A stretch of 64,000 bases of DNA from Cydia pomonella. Its lineage: Eukaryota; Arthropoda; Insecta; Lepidoptera; Tortricidae. A program made the translations under genes and the position numbers. The stretch's first letter is position 1; each line of letters starts with the position of its first letter. The notes beneath the pieces are model-generated. The model worked only from the letters and a program-made list of their open reading frames with translations. It did not search any database and had not been told where the DNA came from. Below are positions 42,671-53,829 of the stretch, one piece after another. The stretch covers positions 3,225,692 through 3,289,691 of the forward strand of contig NC_084717.1 of assembly GCF_033807575.1 (NCBI RefSeq), read 5' to 3'.

Positions 42671-43630
42671 ATACTTATGTATGTGAAGTTTCAGCACATT
42701 CGAATAATGGGAAGTTGATCTAATTTACCTTTCTAGATTTTTACCCGAACAAGTTAAATAAAGGATTGTAATAACATTGCTATCATATTTCACAAATCTC
42801 AGTTTGCTTCTTACGCGTAGCTGCAAGTCAAAGTCACCCCCCAAACTACGCTCTCCTTTATCCAACTTTCACACCCCTATTTCACCCACATTTCAATTCA
42901 GAACGTCAGTCTACTCGTGCGTGACATATTTCGTTCGATCTATTAGCATTCGATTTGTCAGTTGTCATAATATTTGCCGAAAGCGGCATTCCGTGCGCGT
43001 AACGCTGCGTGTGCGCGATCAAGGTCACCGGAATGGGTCCGTACAGTCGACGTCACAAATATGTGAACTACTTTAGCTTACTCGATACTAATATGAACTT
43101 GATGTTCTTACAATGCTTTGTATTGTAGTACTGGCAGTGGCAGGTGTCTTGTTTTTTTTTTTGTGAAGTGATGCCTAACTTCTATGAAGAGTTAATCAGA
43201 GGTCGTGCAAATTGCAAATAACTGTCAGGCCAATTGGATACTGAGCTCTCAGTGTCAAATGTGACGTTTTTGGTCGAAGAGTGACATAATGCGCAATCCA
43301 GCAGGTCGTCTAAGGTCCTCTAAAGGAGATTGGAACTATCTCATATTGGCCTGTGTAATTTGTTCTTATGACACGGACAACTGTGCTTGGAGTTCTTTCT
43401 CACCAGCTTTGTTTTTTATTACATAGTTCCTGTAGTACCCACTCCATAATCAGATGTTCAAATTCAATATTATTATTTTTTATTTTTCCCTAACATCTCA
43501 TACAATTCGCTATTATGACATGTACTGCAGTTTTTTTTCTCCCCAGCTTATTATGGCGTTGTGTTTTATATTACATAGTACCTGCAGTTCCCACGCCATA
43601 ATCAGATGTTAGGGAAACATAGCAAGGACA
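42671..43630. other. No gene seen; repeat fragments
   Basis: 43228-43290 begins AGGCCAATTGGATACTGAG and shares bases with the 9771 and 2212 repeats. TTACATAGT-CCTG-AGT-CCCAC is repeated at about 43420 and 43575 with TCAGATGTT. The 99-codon ORF at 42777 has no domain. Confidence 0.45.
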
Positions 43631-43632
43631 TA

Positions 43633-43682
43633 AGAGTTAGACCAAGCTAAGTTGGCAGCGATTTTGATAGCCCAAACAGTGC
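43633..43682 (+). repeat. Fragment of the AAGTTGGCAGCGATTTT MITE
   Basis: GACCAAGCTAAGTTGGCAGC and GATTTTGATAGCCCA match 39369-39534. Confidence 0.65.
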
Positions 43683-44309
43683 TGAGAATTACTGACTTTT
43701 AAAAATAACGTAGTCTTCTTTATCCTATCTACGATATTTAAGGTACTTTCCCTTGATGTCCCATAGTCTTGGGACACCCTGTTTAATATCAAAAATCTAC
43801 GTCTGCGTTTATATTCCCCACCACAGATAGACCACATTCCCTCGTTACAGTACGTATACTTTTCATCCTGACAACTTTTGATGCCGACGGTACCTCCGAA
43901 AAAAAACTTCAAAGACCAATGAGCTAAGACTACACCTATGTGTAATCTTATGTATGTGTGCGTGTGTCACGTAATTACTGAGTTAGGCGCCATTGCATGG
44001 ACGCATTGTTTCATCTTTTTTTTTAAGAGATTACTTTGTGTGAGCACGAACTGTCTTTGAGGTAATGCATTCAGTTGACGGTGATTAATCTATACTTTGT
44101 TTTATTCTTTCTAACTCTGTGATAAATTGGTCCTATTAGCTTTTTATTCGGGAACAGGGGGTTATAAAAAGTAAGGACAAAAACTAATGACTTGGTACTG
44201 TACTTTCCAACAATATTAAACGTATAAAGGAACCGACAGGTTTTTAAGCTTGATTCGATTACCTACCTACTGTAGAGCCCTATTTTAATAATTTGTGGCA
44301 TTATCTGGG

Positions 44310-44423
44310 AAAAGGGACCTTATTGTCGATGGCGCTTACGCCGCACTGCGTCGCGCAGCGTTGTATTTGTATCGGAGCATCGTTTATTACGGCGTAAGCG
44401 CCATCGACAATAAGGTCCCTTTT
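44310..44423. repeat. Palindromic MITE with 33-bp arms
   Basis: AAAAGGGACCTTATTGTCGA and TGGCGCTTACGCCG on the left pair exactly with CGGCGTAAGCGCCA and TCGACAATAAGGTCCCTTTT on the right. The loop is about 47 bp. Confidence 0.88.
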
Positions 44424-44535
44424 CATAGATAACGTCACATTTGATCCAAGTTTGTGATTGAATTCAGGGTCGCATTGTTTATTAGTAAAATCAGTTCTGA
44501 ACAGATCTAGATTTAGATCTAGGTAGTCTTCTTCT

Positions 44536-46260
44536 TTAAGTGCCTTCTCCATCCCGGAGGTCGGCGACCTTATGTCTATATGCCATTCTATCTGAAGTCA
44601 TGCGAATTAGTTTCTCTGTACTGCCCACGTCCAACCAGTCTCTTATGTTTCTTGTCCATGATATTCTCCTTCTCCCACGTCCTCGTTTCCCTTCAATCTT
44701 CCCTTCAATAATTAGTTTTAATAAGTCATATTTTGAGTTTCTATATATATGTCCGAAATATGTAGCTTTCCTTTCTTTAATAGTTGTTACGACTTCCACC
44801 TTTTTCTTCATTAATAACATGACTCTTTCGTTACTAATTTTGTCGGTCCATTTTATCTTAAGCATTCTACGACAGATCCACATTTTAAAAGCCTGTAATT
44901 TACAGATCAAATGTTTCCTTAGCGTCCAGCTTTCGGAGCCATACATGAGGATTGGAAGAATATAGCATTTCACCATTCGCCATCTTAAGTTTAAATTAAT
45001 CTTCCTGTTGGTCAACAGTTTCTTCATATTTTGAAAGGCGCTCTTGGCAATACCTATTCTAGTTTTAACTTCCTGCTCAGGATCCCACGTTTCATTAAGC
45101 CAGCAGCCGAGGTATTTGTATTTACTAACTCTTTCCAGACTATGTGATCCTAGTTTTAAGGGGGGAGTTTGTGCACTTGTTTTACTAACGACCATGTGTT
45201 TTGTCTTTTTAGTTTTGATTTTTAAACCATACTGTTGAAGTGCATCATTTAATTTATCAAGCATTATTTGAAGGTCATCGAGGTTTTCAGCCAGAAGAAC
45301 AGTATCATCGGCATAGCGTATGTTATTTATAAACTTACCGTTCACACGAATGCCCACGTCGAGATCCTCGAGTGCCAATTTGAAAATAGTCTCCGAGTAA
45401 ATGTTAAATAAACAGGGTGAGAGAATGCATCCCTGTCTCACACCTTTTTCTATCTTTACTTCTTTTGATATGTTATTGTTTACTCGTATCTTTGCTTTTT
45501 GATTATAATATAGGTTTTTAATAAATTGTATATCTTTCCCATCCCATCCACTCGATTTTAGAATTTGGAATAATTTATTGTGTTGTACGTTATCGAAGGC
45601 TTTTTCAAAGTTTATAAAGCACAGATGGACATCCCTCTGCACATCTCTACATCTCTGAACTAGGTTTACTACAGCTACTAAAGCATCCCTAGTACCAAGG
45701 CCTGCTCTAAAACCAAACTGCGTTTCACTTATATTCTCTTCAATTTTTCTATATACTCTGCTATGCAGTATTTTCAAAAACCACTTAAGGAAGTGACTTG
45801 TTACACTGATCATTCTGTGGTCACCGCAGGATCTCGCATTAGCTTTTTTTGGTAAAGGTGTGAATAATGAGACTAGCCAGTCTTCAGGCAGCACGTCGTC
45901 AGAATTATACAACTTGTTAAATAAATTATTAATCTCTTCTATATTATATTCATGCATGAGTTTTAGAATTTCCACTATTATTCCATCCGGACCCACTGCC
46001 TTTCTAAGTTTCATACGTTTTAGAGCGATTATCAGTTCAGACTTAAGTATAGGAGGTCCTTCCATATTGTCTTCCTTTGACCATGTACCCTCTCGTTGGT
46101 CATCTTTGAATAGATTCTGCACATATTCTTCCCACACCTCACATGCTTCTTCTTCATCAGTTACTAGTTTATTGTTCTTGTTCAATAACACATTAGGTGT
46201 GCGTTTCTTATTTCTGCCTGTAAATTCTTTTAATCTAGGTAGTACAATTTTTTTTTCAAT
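44536..46260 (-). pseudogene. LINE ORF2 fragment: RT domain and C-terminus, motif A Asp lost
   Basis: The frame is open for 574 codons from 46260 to the stop at 44536. It begins inside the protein (KKIVLPRLKEFTGRNKKRTP) because the copy is 5'-truncated at a T-rich junction near 46260. RT signatures in order: KLRKAVGPDGI, WLVSLFTPLPKKANARSCGD, ISETQFGFRAGLGTRDAL, HLCFINFEKAFDNVQHNKLF (motif A), GVRQGCILSPCLFNIYSE, IRYADDTVLLAEN (catalytic YADD intact), YKYLGCWLNE, ILMYGSESWTL. The GKIEGKRGRGRRRISWTRNI tail follows. In motif A the catalytic Asp expected in FID--KAFD is Asn, so the polymerase is probably dead. No endonuclease survives. Related to the short fragment at 7545-7728. The clade is not resolved (RTE- or CR1-like). 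Confidence 0.9.
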
Positions 46261-46347
46261 TCATGTGGCAACAGTTAGTGGAAATCTAAAATCAGATCTG
46301 ATTGTGACAGGCAAAAGACAATCCGAATCTGACTGTTGACATGTCTA

Positions 46348-46481
46348 GCTATACTTGCTGCAAAATTAACTGGCAACTGAGATCATAATGCTATCTCCTT
46401 TACCCTTGTTAAGACCAACTAAGAGTGAAAGAGATGTCATTATGACCTGACTCGCCACTTAGTTTTGCGACAAGTATAGTC
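46348..46481. repeat. Palindromic MITE with GCTATACTTG ends
   Basis: CTATACTTGCTGCAAAATTA on the left and AGTTTTGCGACAAGTATAG on the right are inverted. GATCATAATGC / GTCATTATGAC extend the arms. Confidence 0.75.
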
Positions 46482-46489
46482 TCTTGATG

Positions 46490-47405
46490 GTCCTTATGGT
46501 TTCCTCTGAAAATGCTAGGTATAGAGTGTACATATGTACATTTTTATTATGCTGCGACACAAACGGTTCAAACGGTTTGCCTCCTCTTTTTTGGTACGCA
46601 ATACGAAAGGATGAAATGCGCTCCCGCCATCTGTATTCCCTGATAAATACGTATATGACCTCGGTCTCTTTAACGCAAGGAGTCTACTACTGAACTGGTG
46701 AGCTCCATTTTAGGCCCTGTCTTCACTTTCCATCAGGTGTGACTAGGGCCAATCGTCGATCAAGTAAACCACCTGATGCCTCTGTACCTAACAATGGATA
46801 CCGTTGCCTATGGAGGCGTGCAACAGCAGTAAATGTCGACAAATCTATGGGAGTTCGTTTCCTCGAATGCGCGTTTGTATGTCGCAATTATACCCCATTT
46901 CATATACCATGACGGGAATACACTTGAGATGGTGATTAGGCGTACACAATACGAGTAGTGACAATAAAAGATACCCGGCAAACTTTTTTGGCGGCGTCGT
47001 GTCTGATATAGTGTAACTTAAACAACGTAAAGCAACTGTTAAACAATAGATCAACATTATGCTTATCTTTGTGCAGTTTCAAGTGGATTCCCTCCATGGT
47101 ATATGAAATGTGGTATATATCAATAAGCTTGCTTCAAGATTGAAAGCATGTTACGCATTGTTTGTTATACGGCGTGACTAAATGCGCGAAAGCGTGAATT
47201 TAAATTAAAATGGAAACGAATTGCTGTTTTATAGCTACTCTTACCAAGTAACCAGCTTTTATTTTGTAACTTATTTCATAATGTCGAGAAAGCACAAGTC
47301 ATAGTAGTCATAGTCATAGTCTTTATTCATGAACAGTACAGAATTGTGTTTGAATATACATGAAAAACATAAGAAAATCAACAACAACAAAGAACTACCT
47401 GAACT
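46490..47405. other. No gene seen
   Basis: A tandem ATAGTCATAGTC motif at 47300-47325 looks like the tail of a LINE end on the minus strand. No coding remnant was recognised. Confidence 0.45.
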
Positions 47406-47409
47406 ACTA

Positions 47410-47758
47410 GCTTGTGCACAAATCACGCGAGGTTCGATAGGGGGAAAGGGGGGGTTCACGAAAAAATCACGAGAGATCACTTTGGGGGGGGGGGGGGGGG
47501 GGCTGTTATAAGAAAACCACACTTGTATATTTCTACGGTGAACGAAACTAAGAAAAAATATATCTCTTCACTTGGCACTTCAAAATAGCGAGTCTAAACA
47601 AGATTTACACTATACAATACTATTTAGCTCAAAATTAGGTCGAACGAAAAAAAAATACACGTGAGGTTATGTGGGGGGGGGGGGGGTTCGCCAAGAACCT
47701 CACCAAATATCACCAAGGCGGGGAGCCGAAAAAACCTCGCGTGATTTGTGCACAAGCC
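47410..47758. repeat. Foldback element carrying two long poly-G tracts
   Basis: Left GCTTGTGCACAAATCACGCG and right CGCGTGATTTGTGCACAAGC are perfect inverted repeats. Each half contains a G run on the plus strand (about 19 G near 47485-47503 and about 15 G near 47672-47686). The ORFs across the runs are Pro/Gly repeats and not genes. Confidence 0.8.
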
Positions 47759-47759
47759 T

Positions 47760-48570
47760 TAACTACTCGTACTAATAAAAGTACCTGCTAATAACTAACA
47801 AATTAATATCTACTTTTTACTTAGATGTTGATATCTCCAATGTAAAGTTCCCTAAATGGCTAAGCAATTAATGTCCGTGACTCTACCAACATTGTGTAAT
47901 AAAGGCGGTAAACAAGAATTCTCGAACGAGTGTGAATTGAAGCCCGAAGCCGAAGGCGAGGGGTTTATTAACACGAGTTCGTAATTCTTGTACCACCCTT
48001 GGCACGCACAATGTTTTGATCGCATTTGTGAGGAAGAAAAGGGAGGCAAATAAAACTTCTGCCTAATTTCGTACGTGCATTATAGCCATAGGTCGAAATT
48101 CAGGATTTTAAGAGCAATTGTGGTAAAAATATTGTTTAAATTCAATCCCTGAAAGGATCTTCAACCTCTTTTAGACGGATGAACTTACAGGCGGAGGCTA
48201 GATTAACACAAAAGAATATCTTTATACTGTGTTCCATTTCAGTATTCTTTTCAGCGCGCTCAACTAAGTCACAAAGAGTTTTCCTAAATGTTGCCCTAGG
48301 GTCGAAAGACGATCGTCTTGAAAACGTAATTTTCTAAAGTACTGCAGTATGGGAAATTGTGTCATTGCAACAAAAGAGCCCGGGAGAATGCAGGTGTGTA
48401 AAGATTTCATCTAAATTTGCCGATTCCGCTCTCCTGGGTCTTAAACACAATGTTGCTCCTTGAGGAACGAAATGTACCTGGGTCAGAGTAAAGTAAAGTA
48501 AGGTATCATTATTTATTAAAGTAAGATTATAAAAGCTCTTTTAAATCGTCATAGGTAAATTATAAATAAA
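47760..48570. other. No gene seen; one repeat fragment
   Basis: 47826-47885 shares TCTCCAATGTAAAGTTCCC with the repeat family at 54463, 58705 and 60296. 47905-47995 has the GCCCGAAGCCGAAGGCGAGG motif of a common moth repeat, with AACAAGAATTCTCGAACGAG/TCGTAATTCTTGT arms. Confidence 0.45.
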
Positions 48571-49300
48571 ACCGGCCAAGTGCGAGTCGGACTCGCGCAC
48601 GAAGAATTCCGCGCCACACTGTGGGCTGAAATTCGGCTTTCATTGACATAGAAACCGAAGTTGTTAGTTTTATGTTTTTTTGATTAAAATAGGTTTTGCC
48701 CAGCATTGTTATGGTAACCTATGAATTTTAGACGATTTGGAATGAAAATTGTGGAGTTACGATTTTTTTTCAAAATAAATGTATGGAGCAGGAACAAGAA
48801 ATCATCATTACTCAAGAACCGCAAAACAAACCGTAATATCCTCGCAGGTGGTTATACTACGAATTATTTGTGATTTTTTGGCATATATCCGCCACGGGTG
48901 CGGTTTTTTTTTTTAAATCATTAATTGTTTTTATGGAAAAAGCACAAAAACCAAATTCAACATTTTAAGATTTTTTTGATTGAAATGGGTTTTGCTCAGT
49001 GTGTTTATGCTAAGTTATAAGTTTCACACGATTTGAGTTGAAAATGGAAAATCATAACTCTACCATTTTCAACTCAAATCGTGTGAAACTTATAACTAGT
49101 TATAACTTAGCATAAACACACTGAGCAAAACCCATTTCAATCAAAAAACGTAACGTAAAAATAACAACTTCGGTTTCTATCTCAATGAAAGCCGAATTTC
49201 AGCCCACAGTGCGCCATTAAGACGCGGCAATAAAACGGCAAAAAATCACTTTTGTTATATGGGAGCTCCATTTACTCGTAAATATTTATTTTATTCTGTT
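48571..49300 (+). repeat. Interspersed element with AAACCGGCCAAGTGCGAGTC start and a large internal hairpin
   Basis: The start matches the element at 14558. CACACTGTGGGCTGAAATTC (48614) and GAAATTC...CCACAGTG (ending near 49212) form outer arms, with TAGAAACCGAAGTTGTTA and its inverse. An inner, almost perfect hairpin spans about 48973-49147. The right limit near TATTTATTTTATTCTGTTTT (49290) is uncertain. Confidence 0.65.
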
Positions 49301-49309
49301 TTTAGTATT

Positions 49310-50650
49310 TGTAAAGTTTCTGCACAACTTAATTTAACATTAACATACAAGTTTCATATAATATTTTATTATCGATTTTTACAAAAAAAAAAGTGAAAAA
49401 AAATGTAGAAGAATCCTGTAAGTACATATTCATTATTCAATAATGCACCGAGCCCTGTCCTGCGCCAGAATTATTGTCACCCATGAAGTGTCTAATTTAT
49501 TTATTTTATATCGGCAGCTTTACTCCAGACTAGAATTGCATATGACATTATGCTGTGAAAGTATATATATACAATCGATTTATATGTACAAGCTGTCTTA
49601 CTGTAAGTCTGCTAGTTATGACGCAGTTGTACGTGCAGACTGCAGCTGCAGTTGACCTACTTGCGCATGATGCCTGCATTTCGTGTCGGTACCAAACAAA
49701 TGCCTGTTTTTAAACTTCGCTATATTCCATTGTTTTATAACACGTAAAGGAAAGTGCGGTTGCAATATGTTTGTGGTTCGTTGTGTTGTTATTTTTATCC
49801 TACTACTAGTATTTTTCACCACACCAGTTTGTACAGGCTGTCTTGAAAGAAGAAAGTTGCATTTTATCCACACCAAGAGTGGCAAAGTAATTTCATGCAA
49901 ATTTGGGAGTTGTTTCCTGTCGACTTTTAAATCATGATTTGATTTGCAATTTTATAAAATTAGTATAGTTTCCCCTCGTTGGTATTTAAAGCAAAGTTAG
50001 GCCTATTATATTTAATAATGCCGGTAAGCTTATTGACAGATCTCACGTGAACCAACAAATGCGCCAGACGTGTTTCTAAGTAAATTGACTCATACTATTG
50101 TCTCGTCGCAACTAAGTAAATAAATTCATATATTCTAAGAAACAATTTAGATTTCTTCAACGGAAGTCGTGTGCTTTGATATATATATAATATATATATA
50201 TTTTTAAACTATCCCACATACATCAGCTTAGCCGATACTTACATCGATATACATTTATTTCATGCCAATTTTGTGCAAAAATCGTGTGATGCGTCTGGTC
50301 CGACGCACGACTGGAGTTTTCTATCAATTTTAAATGACAGTTATTATTTTTTGACATGTCCATGCAGCCGTGCACACTGTGTGCTAGGGGATGCGCAATA
50401 TAAGTTGATGACGAAACGTAACGTAACATTTGATTTTACTCCCCATAGATTTTCATAGCACGGGCTTATATGGGCCAGTTTTTTTGTGTCGATTTAATTT
50501 TTTTGACTGATTAATATGCTCAAATTTGAAGGGCTCCTAATTCTGGTCGGAATAAACACGAATTCCCGATTTAAGACAAAAATCTACGTAAATTTCCGTT
50601 GAGTTATGAAAATTCCATACGTTTTCGATTAGGAAAATTTCATAGATTTT
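49310..50650. other. No gene seen
   Basis: Two opposite-strand ORFs of 84-94 codons at 49616-49937 overlap and lack domain features. A TA-rich run lies at 50180-50202. 50206-50237 repeats exactly at 52904-52935. Confidence 0.45.
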
Positions 50651-50661
50651 GTAGGTTATGT

Positions 50662-50802
50662 TGTACAGTTGCCATCAGATATATCGTAGCGGCCGAGGTG
50701 CTCAAAATATCTGAACACGCACTCTATCGCCTTGGCAATAAGGCATGCTCAGATATTTGTGAGCACCTTGGCCGCTCCGATATATCTGATATCGACTGTA
50801 CA
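50662..50802. repeat. Palindromic MITE with TGTACAGTTG ends
   Basis: Left TGTACAGTTGCCATCAGATA and right TATCTGATATCGACTGTACA are inverted. GCGGCCGAGGTGCTCA pairs with GAGCACCTTGGCCGC. Confidence 0.85.
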
Positions 50803-50884
50803 GAATACACTATATATCCCCCAATTTTATCAAAATCTGATAAAAATGAAGGAAAGAAAAACAAAATCAAAATCGGGTCATATA

Positions 50885-52189
50885 CACCGTGTCCAATAAG
50901 TTCGAATACAGTTATGATCCTTAATAAAATAAATTTACGCGTAGTTTATGTTATGAAAATTATATTAAATGAAAGCCACATTTATATACAATATTTACAA
51001 CAAATGTTTTGGAATAACTCCACCTTTAACTTTTTTTACAAGTTTCAAACGTTTCTCAAAAGAGTCACAAGCGGCACGCACCGCATCCATCGGCATATCG
51101 TCCCATATTTGCATGATAACCTTTTTAAAATGGCTCAGGTTTGCGACTTTATAATTATTTAGTTTCGAGAGCATGTATGACCATACGAAATAATCTAGTA
51201 CGTTTAAATCTGGAGAACTTGGTGGCCATTCAGTTTTCGGCAAAAAATCGGTCAAATTAGCCTTGCACCAAGCTTGAACAGCGTTTGCCGTATGCGACGG
51301 AGCTCCGTCTTGTTGGGAAACATAATAATCGTCTGCAAACATATTTTTTAAATTTGGAGCAACATTTTTCTCCAAAACCTCCGATTTATAGTATGCCGCA
51401 TTGATTTTGACGCCTTTATCAATAAAAACTATAGAGGCAGTTTGCCCCTCTTACAAAGAGCACCCCAAACCATCACTGATGGTGAGCTCTGGAACCTAGG
51501 CACATTCTTTTCATACTCTGGAATGTCTTCTATCCGTGCTGCCCACAACCGGTCGTTCTGGGCGTTATGAGGCTGCTCTAACACAAAGAGTTTCTCGTCT
51601 GAGAAAACAAATTCGTCACCTGCGTGCCAAGAAAGTATGGTGCTACATCTTTCTACTCTCTATTTCTTGGTTGCATCTGAAATGCCATGTACTTTTCGTT
51701 TTTTATAAGCATGACATCCAAGATCTTTTTTCAATATATTATGTACAGATCCCCTGGAAATTTTCAGATCAGCAGCTAATTTTCTAATAGATCGGTGTTT
51801 TTTCCGCCGAATTCGCTCTCTTATAGCCTTTACCACTTTTTCAGTTCTAGCTGAGCGGGGCCGACCGGATCTTTTCCTGTCCTCTGTAGAAGAGATCTCT
51901 TTATACCTTTTTATAGTAGTATAAACCAGATTCCGTTTAATTCCATGCGGTTGTAACGCCTTGAATATAGCACATGGCCTGTCGCCTTTAAGGAATTTTC
52001 TAATAATTTCTTCACTAACGTACTTCATCGTGTATTCAAGCCAAACTAAAAATACGTGACTCATGAAATTATAGTACTATGTTTATGTCAATATACTTTT
52101 TAAATTAAAATAAGTATTTTATATCCAGCGATCCGTATGTCTATACAGCAAGTGCTAAAAGTTTGTATTCGAACTTATTGGACACGGTG
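50885..52189 (-). mobile_element. mariner-family element, maT (DD37D) type, with both TIRs
   Basis: 1305 bp with perfect or near-perfect terminal repeats CACCGTGTCCAATAAGTTCG plus AATACA on each side, flanked by TA (50883-50884 and 52190-52191), the mariner target duplication. The single coding region on the minus strand is broken (next entry). The ends are intact, so it could still be moved in trans by a related transposase. Confidence 0.92.
50995..52064 (-). pseudogene. maT mariner transposase, one stop and one frameshift
   Basis: The N-terminal part (52064-51660) holds a paired-like DNA-binding region (SEEIIRKFLKGDRPCAIFKA), a GRPR motif (KRSGRPRSARTEKVVKAI) and a second helix-turn-helix (IRKLAADLKISRGSVHNIL). 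A TAG at about 51662 interrupts it. The frame continues in register with EFVFSDEKLF (first catalytic Asp) and PSVMVWGALCKRGKLPL. A one-base shift near 51436 then breaks it. The rest (to 50995) contains VSQQDGAPSHTA (second Asp) and SSPDLNVLDYFVW (third Asp). The gap between the second and third Asp is 37 residues, which marks maT. All three ligands survive. The start may be the ATG at 52064 or at 52028. Confidence 0.9.
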
Positions 52190-52348
52190 TACATATGAAA
52201 GCAATTTTTATGGAGTAAAAAACTTCTCCAAAAAAAAAAACTATTATTTTATAAACTGAACAGTTTTTACAACACGATAGACTGTTTTTTTTTCAGACAG
52301 TTATTTTAGTTGAGCTATTATCATATTTGCCTTTCTAAATAGGCTTTC

Positions 52349-52793
52349 GGCCCGATTCGAAGAATGATAGACACGTTTAAGATCTTTAAAAGATCGATAA
52401 CTAAACTACATGTCAAAATTGATGTTTATTTCGATTCCGCTATTCCTAGTAAGATCTACCTACGTTATTTCTAACGTCAAAGTGACATTGGTAGCCCGAA
52501 TCGAGCTGCTTCTGTCAATTATACGACATACCTACAAACGATATCTAACAGCGCAGCTTACGTTGGCGATGACTCGCGAATGCGACGCGGCGCGGCAGTC
52601 CAACGGCATTCGGAGATCGCCCACGTAGGACACTTCCATAGGTATCAAAGGATTAAATTCACCCGCGCCGCGCCGCGCCGCTTCGTGTTCGCGAGTTATT
52701 CGCTCAGGTAAGACACTGCCTAAATGGGAACTTATCTAAACCAGAACTTATCGTTATCGTATCTCATTCTTCGAATCGGGCCGTTCATCGGCG
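52349..52793. repeat. MITE with CGGCCCGATTCGAAGAATGA ends, carrying a nested insert
   Basis: Termini CGGCCCGATTCGAAGAATGA and TCATTCTTCGAATCGGGCCG are inverted. Its body matches 54544-54797 in reverse orientation except for an extra block at 52549-52720. Confidence 0.88.
52549..52720. mobile_element. 172-bp TAA-flanked MITE nested in the previous element
   Basis: Flanked by TAA (52546-52548 and 52721-52723). The sister copy at 54544-54797 lacks it and has a single TAA at the equivalent site. The ends (CAGCGCAGCTTACG and CAGGTAAGACACTGCC) are imperfect inverted repeats, and CGACGCGGCGCGGC repeats inside. TAA target duplication suggests a PIF/Harbinger-type MITE. Confidence 0.75.
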
Positions 52794-53119
52794 ACTACAG
52801 AAATATCACTGACTACAGACAGTCCATTAACATTTTACCGGCGTGAATTATTAGTGAGCTGACAGTCTGCTGGCCGCGTCGCGCCGCACTCGGTTAAATA
52901 TTCAAACTATCCCACATACATCAGCTTAGCCGATATATTGAACGAGCGTTAGCGAAGGTCTCAGTTTCAGCTTGGGCATTAAATTCTTTCGTATGTGAGT
53001 CGCTTAACGTGAAACTCGGATAGATTTTGGTATTAACAAAAGGTAATAGGGTAGCTATTTCCTCGAATCGAATGGATTTATTCGAGTTCGAAGCATTGAT
53101 ATATATATATATATATATC

Positions 53120-53355
53120 TAAGGACGGACCTTACGGGCACTAAGAATGACGCTAGTTGGGAATGGTGTGGCGTCACTCTTGAATTCGAGTCAATCGTGC
53201 AGTCTAACGAAACTAGTTGCGACCAATCGCGCGCGTGGTGCGAACTCATCAACCAATCACGTTGCGGCGTTAGACTGGTTAGGCTCGAATTCGTGTGCGT
53301 GCGTGACACCGCTGTACTGGCCGTATTCTTATTGTGTCCGTAAGGCCCATCCTTA
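53120..53355. repeat. MITE with AAGGACGGACCTTACGG ends
   Basis: AAGGACGGACCTTACGGGCA on the left pairs imperfectly with GTCCGTAAGGCCCATCCTT on the right. The insertion lies in a TA run, so the target duplication cannot be read. Short opposite ORFs inside are incidental. Confidence 0.7.
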
Positions 53356-53688
53356 CATATATATGTCAATGGTTTGAAGCTAAGCGACGCATGTCTGGAT
53401 ATTCTCCTTTACCGGTCGCATAAGTTAACCGAGTTTGATAGTTACATATAATGTTTTCGTTTTTTGCAACATGTTCAAAATAACGGATATTAGCACAAAG
53501 GATTTGCGCCATTATAGATCGCGGGCCAGGAGCATATTTCGTCAGTCATCGCCTCCCGGCTGATACTTTGTCAGATGATAGTTTAGATGCTGTTTCAAAT
53601 TAAAAAAAAACCGTTAACCGGTTGTATCGCGGTGGAAAGACCGTCAGCTGTAAAATGAACATGTAAAAAACACGCGCCTTACCACTTT

Positions 53689-53828
53689 CCCCCTTATTCA
53701 TAAACGTGTACTAAAGTTACGATGCCGCTAATAATCGTTTGTCCCTTTCCGACGTATTGGTACGATGGAAAGGGACAAACGATTATTAGCGGCATCGTAA
53801 CTTTAGTACACGTTTATGAATAAGGGGG
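53689..53828. repeat. Near-perfect 140-bp hairpin repeat (CCCCCTTATTCATAAACG)
   Basis: About 62-bp arms, essentially perfect, around a 16-nt loop (GACGTATTGGTACGAT region). One arm end recurs at 7729-7763. The companion block at 53922-53980 recurs at 7399-7465. Confidence 0.9.
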
Positions 53829-53829
53829 T

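Noticed and set aside
45860..46339. 159-codon plus-strand ORF
   Set aside because: Antisense to the LINE reverse-transcriptase frame, which has clear catalytic motifs.
50599..51162. 187-codon plus-strand ORF
   Set aside because: It crosses a palindromic MITE and then the antisense strand of the mariner transposase, so it is a shadow frame.
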